Assembly (NCBI GenBank): GCA_002168195.1
Contig: NHBP01000102.1
Span: 8,925-37,224, forward strand
Direction: 5' to 3'
Source of the DNA: Planctomycetaceae bacterium TMED10
GTDB lineage: Bacteria > Planctomycetota > Planctomycetia > Pirellulales > UBA7805
DNA: 28,300 bases
The stretch's first letter is position 1; each line of letters starts with the position of its first letter. Under the pieces are notes generated by a model. The model searched no databases. It had not been told where the DNA came from and saw only the letters and a program-made list of their open reading frames with translations. Positions 16,058 to 24,030 of this stretch are shown in pieces. A program made the translations under genes and the position numbers.

Positions 16058-16474
16058 TCAATCTGTCTCAATGACTTCTTTAACCAACTGCACAAAATGG
16101 GGACTACTGCTTTTTTCTGTAAGTTCCTCAGCCCGTTTATCCGCTTGCCTCCTTTGATTGTACTCATAGAGGGCCACACGCTTCAACGACTGATTAAATA
16201 CTCCCCAGAAGGCTTTAAGACGAACCTCTGCGACCACCTTTTTTCGGCTAGCTCGCTTGGCTTTGGGCTTTTTCTCAGCTTTCTTTGTGTCTTTCTTTGC
16301 TTCTTTCTTTTTGGTGGCCGTCTTTTTTGCTGCAGTCTTCTTGGTGGCAGTCTTTTTTGCTCCTGCCTTTTTTGCAGTGGACGTTTTGGCGGCGGCTGCC
16401 TTTTTCTTTTTCACCTTAGAAGCCGAAGCGGATTTAGTCGATTTTTTTTTGGATGTCGTTACCTTGCGCGCCAT
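16058..16474 (-). CDS. Lysine/alanine-rich histone H1-like DNA-binding protein
   Basis: A 138-residue protein. Residues 1-80 are almost entirely Lys, Ala and Thr in short repeats such as KKTATKKTAAKKTATKK, the composition of bacterial H1-like nucleoid proteins (Hc1, AlgP type) that neutralise DNA charge. Residues 81-138 differ sharply: VAEVRLKAFWGVFNQSLKRV and ALYEYNQRRQADKRAEELT form a mixed, likely helical segment that would be a folded domain. The protein lies between the Hsp70 gene and a BFD-type ferredoxin, all on the minus strand. The repetitive stretch at 16230-16470 leaves a Phe/Leu-rich antisense frame that should be ignored. Nucleoid-compaction function is inferred from composition only. 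Confidence 0.8.
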   Translation of the reverse strand: MARKVTTSKKKSTKSASASKVKKKKAAAAKTSTAKKAGAKKTATKKTAAKKTATKKKEAKKDTKKAEKKPKAKRASRKKVVAEVRLKAFWGVFNQSLKRVALYEYNQRRQADKRAEELTEKSSSPHFVQLVKEVIETD

Positions 16475-16649
16475 TTTCTGCTATCCAGTGGATTTGAACT
16501 TTTGAAAGGGAGGCAATGTTCGGCATCCTTGCAAACCAACTTGCCCCGAGGCAGGTTTGCCCCTTCTCGCTAGATGGCTCATTATCCTACTCCATCAGCG
16601 GCGTGCCTTCCAGATACCCCTCTGTAACGCCGCATTCCCAACAACGCAG

Positions 16650-16979
16650 CTACTCCCGGCTCCCTCCTTGGAGCGAGCGAGACGGGGGATCAGATCGCTT
16701 CTTCAAATAGTCCTGACGCAATGTGGCATAGGACTCAGCGGTTTCTTGGCCGCTGTCGGTCAACGATTCGGCCGTGAAATGATCACTGGCCACACTAGAA
16801 TCGCCCCGCAATTGATTATGCAATGCTTCCAAATAACTTCGACACCAGCCACAACCGGTCCCGGCACCGTAGCACTCACTGAGTTGGCTAGCGGTGGAAG
16901 GTTTTTCGTTACGGATGAAATTAATTACTTTTCGTTTCGATACGTGAAAACAAAGACACAAATCATCGTCAAGTTCCAT
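16650..16979 (-). CDS. BFD-type [2Fe-2S] ferredoxin-like protein with C-terminal extension
   Basis: A 109-residue protein. The first 50 residues form a bacterioferritin-associated ferredoxin (BFD) domain: C8-x-C10, then after 32 residues C43-x2-C46, in the sequences DLCLCFHVSKRKV and GTGCGWCRSYLEAL, ligating a [2Fe-2S] cluster. Bfd reduces the core of bacterioferritin to release iron; BFD domains also occur inside nitrite reductases and NifU. The remaining 59 residues, rich in Ser, Asp, Glu and Arg, are an extension of unknown role. The start is the ATG at 16979 with AAGGTGG upstream; the frame could also begin at a TTG three bases earlier. No bacterioferritin gene is in the window. Confidence 0.85.
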   Translation of the reverse strand: MELDDDLCLCFHVSKRKVINFIRNEKPSTASQLSECYGAGTGCGWCRSYLEALHNQLRGDSSVASDHFTAESLTDSGQETAESYATLRQDYLKKRSDPPSRSLQGGSRE

Positions 16980-17044
16980 CAATGATCCACCTTATTTTTT
17001 GCTTTGTTCTAAAACTACTTTACTGGATAGGAAATGGCTCGCCA

Positions 17045-18283
17045 CTAGGATTGAGCAGTGGCAAGGTACAGAGCGATTTTACACGCTTCATGAAACCAAG
17101 GCAGATCTAACTGCTCGCGACAAGTGTGTTGGTGTAATTGGCCACATCCAAGAGTAACAGTTGGAATTCCACGTGCGGTGAGCCAATTGGCGTCTAATCC
17201 GCCCGCACTAAAAAAAGGTACTGGCTCGCCACCAACCGCGCGTACTGCTGATTTTGCCACCTTCACACAAGGCTCGCTTTGCAACAGACGAAAAGATTCG
17301 TAATCTGTCTGGCCTGTGAATACCACACTTCCTGTATCACCATGTTCACTGACCACTTCCTTCGCGGCCCGCAAAAAGGAAGCTTTAATCTGATCAACTA
17401 TTTTATTACGAAAACTTCCGCTGTAACTTCTTGCCTCTACTTTTAACTCCACACTATCTGCAACAACGTTGGTCGCAGTTCCGCCATGGATAAATCCAAT
17501 ATTGCTCGTACCTCGTTGTCTACCTTTGATGATTTGCCCATGCCAACCTCGCTGCTGTAGATCTGCAATCGCCAAACCGGCAATTGCAATCGCGCTGACA
17601 CCTTTCTCGGGAGCACCGCCGGCATGACTGGCTAATCCGGTAATCTTAATTTGCATCCGATAGCCGCCGGTTGCGCCAATCGTTAATTTTTCAGGCGACC
17701 CTCCGTCAAAATTAAAAGCTAATTGTGGCTTATGCAACATTCTTAATGCGGCATGGCGTACGCCCTGCAAACCAACTTCCTCTTGTACCGACCAAAGAAA
17801 TGTAAGCGGAGGGCTTGGCAATTTTTTCTCCAGAATTTCAATCGCCGTATTCAGCAAAACAGCAACTCCAGCCCGGTCGTCCGCACCCAGGCCCCCTCTG
17901 GGATCTTTTGAGGCAATGCGATTGCCTTTAAGCAGTGGTTGTGCATTTAAGCAAATGGGAACTGTATCCATATGTGCAACCAGCATACGACGGGGAGAGC
18001 GAGCATTCCCTTTAACGCGAAAAACAAGGTTTCCTATCTGGCCCTTTAGGCGAGTTCGTTGGTGAGCCTGATCTGATTCCAGTAATTTCAAATTGCCGCC
18101 TGCTCGACGCAATCGCCGCCTAATGTAATCGGCGACTTGCTGCTCACCCCCGCTCGCTCCGGGAATTTCCATCAATGCGAGAACAAGTTCCGTTGCTCGA
18201 CTTAAATTGGGCTGGGGACCTGTGCCTGATGAGGACAGGTCTTTAAAAGACACTTTTGCGGGGGTTATTTTTGCAGGGGCCAT
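17045..18283 (-). CDS. M20-family zinc aminopeptidase/exopeptidase (PepT-like)
   Basis: A 412-residue di-zinc peptidase. LVAHMDTVP holds His104 and Asp106; LGADDRAGVAVLL holds bridging Asp135; SVQEEVGLQGVRHA holds the catalytic Glu168/Glu169; FNFDGGSPEKL holds Asp193; and GCGQLHQHTCREQL near the C-terminus supplies the last His. A dimerisation lid domain with ITGLASHAGGAPEKGVSAI sits in the middle. The pattern is close to the tripeptidase T-like branch of M20. The N-terminus (about 30 residues, Pro/Ser/Lys-rich) is not hydrophobic, so it is cytosolic. GAGAG precedes the ATG. It heads the minus-strand series of genes, but the 65-base gap to the next one gives no functional link. Confidence 0.88.
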   Translation of the reverse strand: MAPAKITPAKVSFKDLSSSGTGPQPNLSRATELVLALMEIPGASGGEQQVADYIRRRLRRAGGNLKLLESDQAHQRTRLKGQIGNLVFRVKGNARSPRRMLVAHMDTVPICLNAQPLLKGNRIASKDPRGGLGADDRAGVAVLLNTAIEILEKKLPSPPLTFLWSVQEEVGLQGVRHAALRMLHKPQLAFNFDGGSPEKLTIGATGGYRMQIKITGLASHAGGAPEKGVSAIAIAGLAIADLQQRGWHGQIIKGRQRGTSNIGFIHGGTATNVVADSVELKVEARSYSGSFRNKIVDQIKASFLRAAKEVVSEHGDTGSVVFTGQTDYESFRLLQSEPCVKVAKSAVRAVGGEPVPFFSAGGLDANWLTARGIPTVTLGCGQLHQHTCREQLDLPWFHEACKIALYLATAQS

Positions 18284-18429
18284 CGTTCTCTCTGTTGGTC
18301 CGGTTTACAGCCAAAGTCGAAGGATATTATCCTAAGTTGCCTCGAAAGCGTTCGTAAGGGCATTGATTGAGCGATTGGTCTTTTTAAACATAAATTCTTT
18401 TGAATTGCTTTTCGCAGGAAGTTTTAATT

Positions 18430-18891
18430 GTGCGGATTTTTTTAGCTGGAATCATGCAGGGTTCTCTCGTTGCATCCGAAATGCACGAACAAGATTATCG
18501 ATCGAGGTTGCGCAATGCGATACCAAAGTATTTACCCGAGTATGAAGTATACGATCCGCTCGAATTTCATTCTGATTCGATTGGCTACGAAAACAAAAAA
18601 GGCCGTGGTGTATTTCTGCACCATAACCAAATGTGCGCTGAAGTTGACGTGTTATTGGCATGTGTACCGGAGGCGTCGATGGGAACTGCGATTGAAATGT
18701 GGGAAGCCTGGCGACACGACAAACTGGTCATTAGTATTAGTCCAATGAAACACAACTGGGCCGTTAAATTCCTCAGTCATGTTATTTTTGAGCGAGAAGC
18801 TGATTTCTTAAAAGCCTTGTGCGATGGGTCTCTGCGACAACAATTAATTAATCTTGGAGCTCCTCTCAATGCTAAGAATCCAAATAAATAG
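18430..18891 (+). CDS. Nucleoside 2-deoxyribosyltransferase-like protein
   Basis: About 153 residues. The opening strand VRIFLAGIMQGS, then DYRSRLRNAIPKYLPEYEVYDPLEFH, EVDVLLACVPEASMGTAIEM and WEAWRHDKLVISISPM follow the pattern of the Rossmann-like nucleoside 2-deoxyribosyltransferase superfamily, with the Glu of GTAIEM (Glu89) at the catalytic position and Asp73 in the strand before. Superfamily members swap nucleobases, cleave nucleotides (MTH538-like) or act in modified-nucleotide pathways; the substrate here is unknown. Translation was assigned to the GTG at 18430 because AGGAAG lies 8 bases upstream; the frame extends to a TTG at 18400. It is divergent from the peptidase gene and precedes groES on the same strand. 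Confidence 0.65.
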   Translation: MRIFLAGIMQGSLVASEMHEQDYRSRLRNAIPKYLPEYEVYDPLEFHSDSIGYENKKGRGVFLHHNQMCAEVDVLLACVPEASMGTAIEMWEAWRHDKLVISISPMKHNWAVKFLSHVIFEREADFLKALCDGSLRQQLINLGAPLNAKNPNK

Positions 18892-18986
18892 AAAACATCG
18901 CATGCATCCAATCTAAAGATTCACGATAAGCGAACAGATATGTTTAACGTCGCCTAATCACTAATTTTGATCTTAAGAAGGAAGTT

Positions 18987-19313
18987 ATGTCACTTGAAAC
19001 CATTGAACCGGTAGGCTTGCGTGTTCTAATCAGCAAAGATTCTGAAAAAAAGAAAACGCGCGGAGGGATTCATTTACCTGACGACGCAAAAACACCCGTG
19101 CTGACAGGTCGAGTGGTCGCAATCAGTGTGCAGATCGAAAGCAATCCGGACTATCCACTGCAGAAATACGACAAGGTATTGATCGACCCTCGCAATGGAA
19201 TTCCCGTTGATTTTGAAAAAGACAATCGTCTTTTCATCGTACCGATTGAAGATATTGTCGCCGTTTTTCGAAAAGCCGATATCTCCGATGAGGAACCGCT
19301 ACAGGAACTTTGA
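18987..19313 (+). CDS. GroES-family co-chaperonin, orphan
   Basis: A 108-residue protein with the Cpn10 fold: GLRVLISKDSEKKKTRGGIH covers the first strand and the mobile loop ending GGIHLPDDAK, which contacts GroEL, followed by TGRVVAISVQ, YDKVLIDPRNGIPVDF and IVPIEDIVAVF. Length is slightly above the usual 95-100 residues because of the acidic tail EEPLQEL. The roof-loop region is more divergent than in a canonical GroES. No groEL is next to it, and I see no CIRCE element upstream, so heat regulation by HrcA is not supported. AAGGAAG precedes the ATG. It may serve a paralogous chaperonin encoded elsewhere or a planctomycete-specific role. Confidence 0.9.
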   Translation: MSLETIEPVGLRVLISKDSEKKKTRGGIHLPDDAKTPVLTGRVVAISVQIESNPDYPLQKYDKVLIDPRNGIPVDFEKDNRLFIVPIEDIVAVFRKADISDEEPLQEL

Positions 19314-19364
19314 ATCAACCGCCTTAAAAAACCATTTCGAGATCACGCCAGCTGTCGCAGATCG

Positions 19365-19904
19365 CTAATTCATGGAGGGGTCTTCTGGGATATGCTTAAT
19401 GCGAACACCACTATCAAGCACGCGACTTGTAACATCTTTTCCAACCTGACGCCAAAGATCATTGGCGTCATTAAAAACAAATGTTTTTTTTGCGGGGGCG
19501 ATGATCCATCCACCTTGTGTTAATTCTTGCTCCAATTGACCCGCACCCCAACCGGCATATCCGCTAAATAAACGAACATTGGCATCCGTGAATCGAACCA
19601 ACTGATCCAAGTGTTCACGATGCGCTGCTAAATAAATACCAGGCAGAATTTCTGCCTCTGCGAGAGAAGCCTGGGAATGCAATGCGATTAAAGGCCCCTT
19701 CACTGGCCCTCCCAAGTTTATTGGTTGATCTCTGTCTCCTAGATGCTCCCAGATATCGCCGAGCCTTCGGTCACTCATGCGATTCAAAATAACCCCAAAC
19801 GCACCCTGGTCATCATGTTCGATCAAAAAGACGACCGTGTGACTAAAATGGGGGTCCACCAACTGTGTCGATGCAAGCAATAATTGACCTTTGAGAGATT
19901 TCAT
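19365..19904 (-). CDS. YqgE/AlgH family protein
   Basis: A 179-residue UPF0301 protein. The family blocks are clear: GQLLLASTQLVDPHF then SHTVVFLIEHDDQGAFGVIL, INLGGPVKGPLIALH, and VRLFSGYAGWGAGQLEQEL with the invariant GYAGWGxGQL. AlgH was first named for a role in alginate regulation in Pseudomonas, but the biochemical activity is not known; the gene is often near yqgF. Here it stands alone, converging with groES and facing away from the S1-domain gene. GGTGG lies just upstream of the ATG. No regulation is visible. Confidence 0.94.
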   Translation of the reverse strand: MKSLKGQLLLASTQLVDPHFSHTVVFLIEHDDQGAFGVILNRMSDRRLGDIWEHLGDRDQPINLGGPVKGPLIALHSQASLAEAEILPGIYLAAHREHLDQLVRFTDANVRLFSGYAGWGAGQLEQELTQGGWIIAPAKKTFVFNDANDLWRQVGKDVTSRVLDSGVRIKHIPEDPSMN

Positions 19905-20216
19905 TCCACCCTATCTAAAAAGAGTCTTCACGCAATTTTACGCACGCCGACAGCTGTGTACATATCACAGACAGTACGAGACCCCCCTTACTGGGTCACG
20001 AAACACGCCCTCTTTTATTATCTTTACGCCTTATCAGTCAACACGCTACGATCTCTATGTTAACCTCCGCATACGTAATATCGCCGTCAGAGGGTTTGCC
20101 CATCGTATTCAGCAGTATTACATTTTATTATCATATTTCAGACCAACTTCTCCCCCAGCGACTCTCAAGATAAACTGGTACTTATGTCTTTTATAAATGG
20201 TTAGGTGACTTTTTCG
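19905..20216. other. Divergent intergenic region
   Basis: No gene is seen in these 312 bases between yqgE (minus) and the S1-domain gene (plus). It should contain both promoters. The only Pribnow-like word near the plus gene is TATAAA at 20192-20197, without a clear -35 partner. Confidence 0.45.
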
Positions 20217-21731
20217 ATGGCAGATGATCCAGTAGAGAACGAAAGCGCGTCGTCCCAACAAGCGAAGCTTGAAAACCAAGACCCTCCTGAGGGTGATAAG
20301 AACTCCTCTGCGAATGCAAATGCGGGTGCATCGAGTGAGTCGGCTTCACCTGCAACCAGTAATCGCAACATAAAAATCGGTTCGCAGCGCGATAATGCCA
20401 AGCAAGCCGAAGCACATGTAGCCCACGGAACTGAGTCTGTCACGCATGCGGGAAAAGCATCTGGTGATGCAAAGGACCACGAACGCTTAACGCAATCAAA
20501 GAAACCGCCGACGATTGATTCTGTCGTCACTCCAGAATTGCAAAAAGAGATTGATCAGGCGATCGATGACTCACAAATCGAACAATTGCTCAATTCACCT
20601 GATGCAATAGCCAATGACGCGCTGACCGAGGGAGAACGACTCGAAGGCCGAGTGCATTCGGTAAGTGACGAGCATGTGCTCGTTGACTTAGCACGACCGC
20701 ATCAAGGAATCCTGCCGATTAAACAATTGAAATCAACTCCGACCGCCGGGGAATCCATTGCCGTCATTGTGCGTAATTTTAATCCCACAGAGGGAATCTA
20801 CGATTTAGCTATTCCTGGGGCGGTGAGCGACGTCGAAAGTTGGCAGGACTTGGCGGAGAATATGGTGGTGGATGTTTTGGTTACAGGACACAACAAGGGT
20901 GGCCTGGAAGTTACCACCAATGGCTTACGCGGTTTTATCCCAGCCAGTCAAGTCGCGCTCTTTCGCATTAATAATTTTGATGAATTTGTTGGCAATAAGT
21001 TTTCTTGCATCGTAACAAAGGTTGAACCTGAGCGAAAAAATCTGATCCTCAGTCGGCGTGCAGTTTTAGAACGTGAACGTGAAGCGAATAAAGAAAAAAT
21101 ATTGGCCGGATTGGAGGCTGGACAGATCCGAGAAGGGACCGTGATTAGACTTCAGCCTTTTGGGGCATTTGTTGACATTGGTGGCATCGATGGCCTTGTG
21201 CATGTGAGTAAAATGAGTTGGGCGCGAATCAACGATCCGAGCGAGATCTTAACCGAGGGGCAGGCGATCAAAGTAAAAGTTGAACGGGTCAATCAAGAAA
21301 CTGGAAAAATCAGTCTTTCCTATCGGGACACATTTGAGAATCCATGGGATACGGCGGACACGCGTTATCCGGCCCGTTCGCGGGTTAAAGGTACGGTCAC
21401 TCGGTTGACTGACTTTGGTGCTTTCATACGCCTTGAGGCGGGCATTGAAGGCTTGCTTCATGTCTCGGAAATTGCACATCGCAGAGTGCAACGACCCCGC
21501 GATATCCTCAATCAAGATCAGCAACTCGAAGTTCAAGTGCTTGCGATCGATTCACAAGCTCAGCGGATAAGTCTATCCCTGAAAGCCTTGGAGGTGCGTG
21601 AAAACGATGCGAACGAGGAAAGCCAAACATCGATTTCACGCTCTGCAGCAGAAAAAAGATCGGTGCGGAAAGATCTTAAAGGCGGTACAGACCAAAAGAG
21701 CGGGGGGGAGCAGTTCGGGCTAAAGTGGTAA
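20217..21731 (+). CDS. Four-S1-domain RNA-binding protein, ribosomal protein S1-like
   Basis: A 504-residue protein. Residues 1-100 are Ser/Asn/Ala/Asp-rich and predicted disordered. Four S1 (OB-fold) units follow at about 138-202, 213-284, 304-373 and 390-459; the third and fourth are the most canonical, with REGTVIRLQPFGAFVDIGG, GLVHVSKMSW and RVKGTVTRLTDFGAFIRL, GLLHVSEIAH. The C-terminus is a charged low-complexity tail. S1 proteins bring mRNA to the 30S subunit; four-domain S1 variants occur in several phyla. The ATG at 20217 has AGGTGA at 20203-20208; the GTG at 20205 is an alternative. No cmk gene, its common partner, is adjacent, so this may be a paralogue rather than rpsA. Confidence 0.85.
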   Translation: MADDPVENESASSQQAKLENQDPPEGDKNSSANANAGASSESASPATSNRNIKIGSQRDNAKQAEAHVAHGTESVTHAGKASGDAKDHERLTQSKKPPTIDSVVTPELQKEIDQAIDDSQIEQLLNSPDAIANDALTEGERLEGRVHSVSDEHVLVDLARPHQGILPIKQLKSTPTAGESIAVIVRNFNPTEGIYDLAIPGAVSDVESWQDLAENMVVDVLVTGHNKGGLEVTTNGLRGFIPASQVALFRINNFDEFVGNKFSCIVTKVEPERKNLILSRRAVLEREREANKEKILAGLEAGQIREGTVIRLQPFGAFVDIGGIDGLVHVSKMSWARINDPSEILTEGQAIKVKVERVNQETGKISLSYRDTFENPWDTADTRYPARSRVKGTVTRLTDFGAFIRLEAGIEGLLHVSEIAHRRVQRPRDILNQDQQLEVQVLAIDSQAQRISLSLKALEVRENDANEESQTSISRSAAEKRSVRKDLKGGTDQKSGGEQFGLKW

Positions 21732-21989
21732 TTCTCCGCATTTCTTTGCCGATTTTCGCGTCAATCCACAACAACGCCAACTTTCGCCTTGACCCTCTTT
21801 CGAGAATCTGATTCGATTGTGGCGCAAGAAGCCGTTCGATTTCCTATCTCTCTATCTGACAAGTATTTGCAGCAAAGTATGGCTCGGGGCCGCGATTTTT
21901 TTGTGACGGGTTCCCCACCCGCGGCAACTCACGTTCCGAAAGACACAAAACAATATCGCACCTGCAACCCTTGGACGCAGGCGATTTGA

Positions 21990-22541
21990 TTGGACACAAG
22001 CAATCACACCGACGAACAGTTAGCCGCTGAGGCGGCACGTGAGGGATCAGACGGACCAGCATTTCGCTGCCTCATGGAGCGCTTTCGTCAGCCGGTCTGG
22101 CGAATTTGCTACCGGCTAATGGGGAATGAGACAGATGCAGCCGATGCAGCCCAGGAAGTATTTGTACGACTCTTTTTGAATCGGAAGAAGTTTGAGGCAC
22201 GCTCCAAATATTCAACCTGGGTTCACGGAATAGCCATTCGAACCTGTTTAACTTTGAGACGTTCGAGAGGGCGGCGACAAAAACACGAAATTGCTGATCA
22301 AGAGATTTTATCGCATAACCACCCGGCAAGCGTTGCGAATCAATCCTTGACGATGGATCTCATGACCATGCTCGAGATTCTCAGTGAAAAAGATCGAGCG
22401 ATGCTCATTTTGAAATATGCGGAGTCTTATAGCTACGAAGAACTAGCAGAACTTTTTAATCTTTCGGTGAGCGGTTGCAAAATGCGGATTAGTCGGGCAA
22501 GGAAGCAGATGCAACAGGCGTATCCCCAAAATTTCTCATAA
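21990..22541 (+). CDS. ECF-type sigma-70 family RNA polymerase sigma factor
   Basis: A 183-residue sigma factor. Region 2 spans about 25-90: ERFRQPVWRICYRLMGNETDA and DAAQEVFVRLFLNRKKFEA with the STWVHGIAIRTCL promoter-melting helix. Region 4 spans about 125-180: LEILSEKDRAMLILKYAESY, YEELAELFNLSVSGCKMRIS and RARKQMQQ. Regions 1 and 3 are missing, as in ECF sigmas. An in-frame TGA lies directly before the TTG at 21990, so that TTG is the first possible start; an AGG lies about 8 bases before it. The gene is followed after 14 bases by a small open frame on the same strand, which is the usual place for an anti-sigma factor. Confidence 0.92.
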   Translation: MDTSNHTDEQLAAEAAREGSDGPAFRCLMERFRQPVWRICYRLMGNETDAADAAQEVFVRLFLNRKKFEARSKYSTWVHGIAIRTCLTLRRSRGRRQKHEIADQEILSHNHPASVANQSLTMDLMTMLEILSEKDRAMLILKYAESYSYEELAELFNLSVSGCKMRISRARKQMQQAYPQNFS

Positions 22542-22555
22542 CGAAATAATCGACT

Positions 22556-22795
22556 ATGGCCACGGATTTATTTGACCATCTTGCTGAAGAAAACATTCCG
22601 GAACCCCCCGATGGCTTTGATCAAGAATTTCACGAAAGATTAAACCGTACATTACTGACCGTGCAAACGTTTGAAATGTGCATTCGTGCACTTCCCTGGT
22701 TTTTTCGGCACTTTGGCCAGGCGGTTGTTGGAGCGATACGCTTTACGATGACGGGCCAATACGAAGACACAACAAACAAACCAGATTTTAAGTAG
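22556..22795 (+). CDS. Small protein downstream of the ECF sigma factor
   Basis: A 79-residue protein, probably co-transcribed with the sigma gene. It has an acidic N-terminus (LFDHLAEENIPEPPDGFDQE) resembling the region of planctomycete anti-sigma-like proteins that follows the sigma gene, then a helical centre, and a stretch IRALPWFFRHFGQAVVGAI that is amphipathic or weakly membrane-associated. There is no zinc-binding HxxxCxxC motif, so it is not a standard ZAS anti-sigma. I do not recognise the family; an anti-sigma or sigma-modulating role is inferred from position only. Confidence 0.6.
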   Translation: MATDLFDHLAEENIPEPPDGFDQEFHERLNRTLLTVQTFEMCIRALPWFFRHFGQAVVGAIRFTMTGQYEDTTNKPDFK

Positions 22796-22800
22796 TACAA

Positions 22801-22836
22801 CAAAAGAAACATCCTAAACAAAAGAAACATCCTAAA
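22801..22836. repeat. Two perfect tandem copies of an 18-bp unit
   Basis: CAAAAGAAACATCCTAAA is repeated exactly at 22801-22818 and 22819-22836. The second copy continues into GGATG, so CATCC-TAAA-GGATG forms a small hairpin. It lies directly behind the small gene of the sigma operon. Confidence 0.8.
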
Positions 22837-22962
22837 GGATGCCTTAGAGACTGTTGCGACTTTCAAAACGACTCAATTTGTCAGTCGAAAATTGTATCGC
22901 CGGATCTGTGGGTTGATGGATCGACCTGCTGTTTTGTCCATTTTTTTAGAGAGGAGTCTTGC

Positions 22963-23844
22963 ATGATCACATTATTTGCAGACGCATCAACGAACGATTA
23001 TCCCGGTGTTGTTCAGAATACCGCTCAAAAGTGGAGTGAAATCTTCGTTTCTAGTTTCCAATCTGCATTCGGACAGATCGTTTCAGTCCTACCTAACCTT
23101 TTGGCAATGATTGCCGTTCTGCTTGTGGGTTACCTTATCGCTCGTATCATTGGACGGATCGCAGCGGCAATCAGTGAAAAAATTGGCCTGCAAACGGCTG
23201 CTGAACGAAGCGGGTTGGTCGCCTCAATGCAACAGGTTGGCATCAAAAGAAGCGTACCGTCCATCGTTGGCTTGATGTTTTTCTGGCTGCTCATGTGCGT
23301 GTTTCTTACAGCAGGATTCAACATCCTCGGGTGGGAAGGTCTTTCCAGTGGAATGGAAACGATCATTGCCTATATTCCTAAACTTCTGGTGGCCACCGTT
23401 GTCGTCGTCATTGGTTTACTGATTGCAACCTTTATTCGAGGTGTGATTGCTACCAGTGCCGATCGTGCGGGCATTGGTTACGCCCAGCAATTAGCCAGTG
23501 GGTGCTATTACGTTTTGTCCCTGATGATTTTCATGGCTGCTTTTGATCAACTCGAGATTAAATTTGAATTATTCAACTATGCGATGTTGATTGCGTTCTC
23601 TGCAGTCGCCCTTGGATTCGGCCTCTCGTTTGGTCTTGGTGGACGTGAAGTTGTAAGCGGTATTCTGGCCGGTTACTATCTGCGTCAACGGATTCAAGCG
23701 GGTGATAATGTCAAAATTGCCGATATGGAAGGAACCGTCCGCGACGTTGGTCCAGTAGCAACGATTGTAGAAACGCAAGAAAATGGATTGATGCATCGTC
23801 ACAGCGTTCCCAATACGAGAATGTTAAACGAAGCGATACGTTAA
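22963..23844 (+). CDS. MscS-like small-conductance mechanosensitive channel protein
   Basis: A 293-residue membrane protein. Hydrophobic helices lie near 41-63, 100-121, 137-159, 180-196 and 206-228. The last is the pore-lining helix with the Gly/Ala-rich LIAFSAVALGFGLSFGLGG, followed by the short MscS beta domain with QRIQAGDNVKIADMEGTVRD and VETQENGLMHRHSVPN. It lacks the large alpha/beta cytoplasmic C-domain of E. coli MscS, since it ends soon after the beta domain. Such channels open under membrane tension to release solutes. GAGGAG 7 bases before the ATG gives a strong ribosome site. A good terminator follows, so it is monocistronic. Confidence 0.9.
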   Translation: MITLFADASTNDYPGVVQNTAQKWSEIFVSSFQSAFGQIVSVLPNLLAMIAVLLVGYLIARIIGRIAAAISEKIGLQTAAERSGLVASMQQVGIKRSVPSIVGLMFFWLLMCVFLTAGFNILGWEGLSSGMETIIAYIPKLLVATVVVVIGLLIATFIRGVIATSADRAGIGYAQQLASGCYYVLSLMIFMAAFDQLEIKFELFNYAMLIAFSAVALGFGLSFGLGGREVVSGILAGYYLRQRIQAGDNVKIADMEGTVRDVGPVATIVETQENGLMHRHSVPNTRMLNEAIR

Positions 23845-23876
23845 TTAATATCTTGTTAATCAGCTTGGGTAATTAG

Positions 23877-23912
23877 AAAAGCTGCGATCGAATAATTCGG
23901 TCGCAGCTTTTT
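23877..23912 (+). terminator. Strong rho-independent terminator
   Basis: GCTGCGA (23881-23887) pairs with TCGCAGC (23901-23907), extended inward by a TCG/CGG match around loop AATAATT, and followed by seven T's. Four A's precede the stem, so it could also work on the minus strand. Confidence 0.9.
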
Positions 23913-24030
23913 TTATGTCGGCACATTAGCGCTGAAGCATGCCAGAAATCGCAATGATTGACGCCACTGATCACCAGCAGATAAACTCGATTACTTCGAC
24001 TTGTTTCTTTTTCCTTTTTTTGTGGCAAGA

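Noticed and set aside
16097..16573. Phe/Leu-rich plus-strand frames over the H1-like gene
   Set aside because: Their composition is the mirror of the Lys/Ala-rich codons on the other strand.
18892..18986. CIRCE heat-shock operator upstream of groES
   Set aside because: No TTAGCACTC / GAGTGCTAA inverted repeat is present.
21789..21989. 66-codon frame upstream of the sigma factor
   Set aside because: No ribosome site, no pattern, and it ends directly before the TTG start of the sigma gene.
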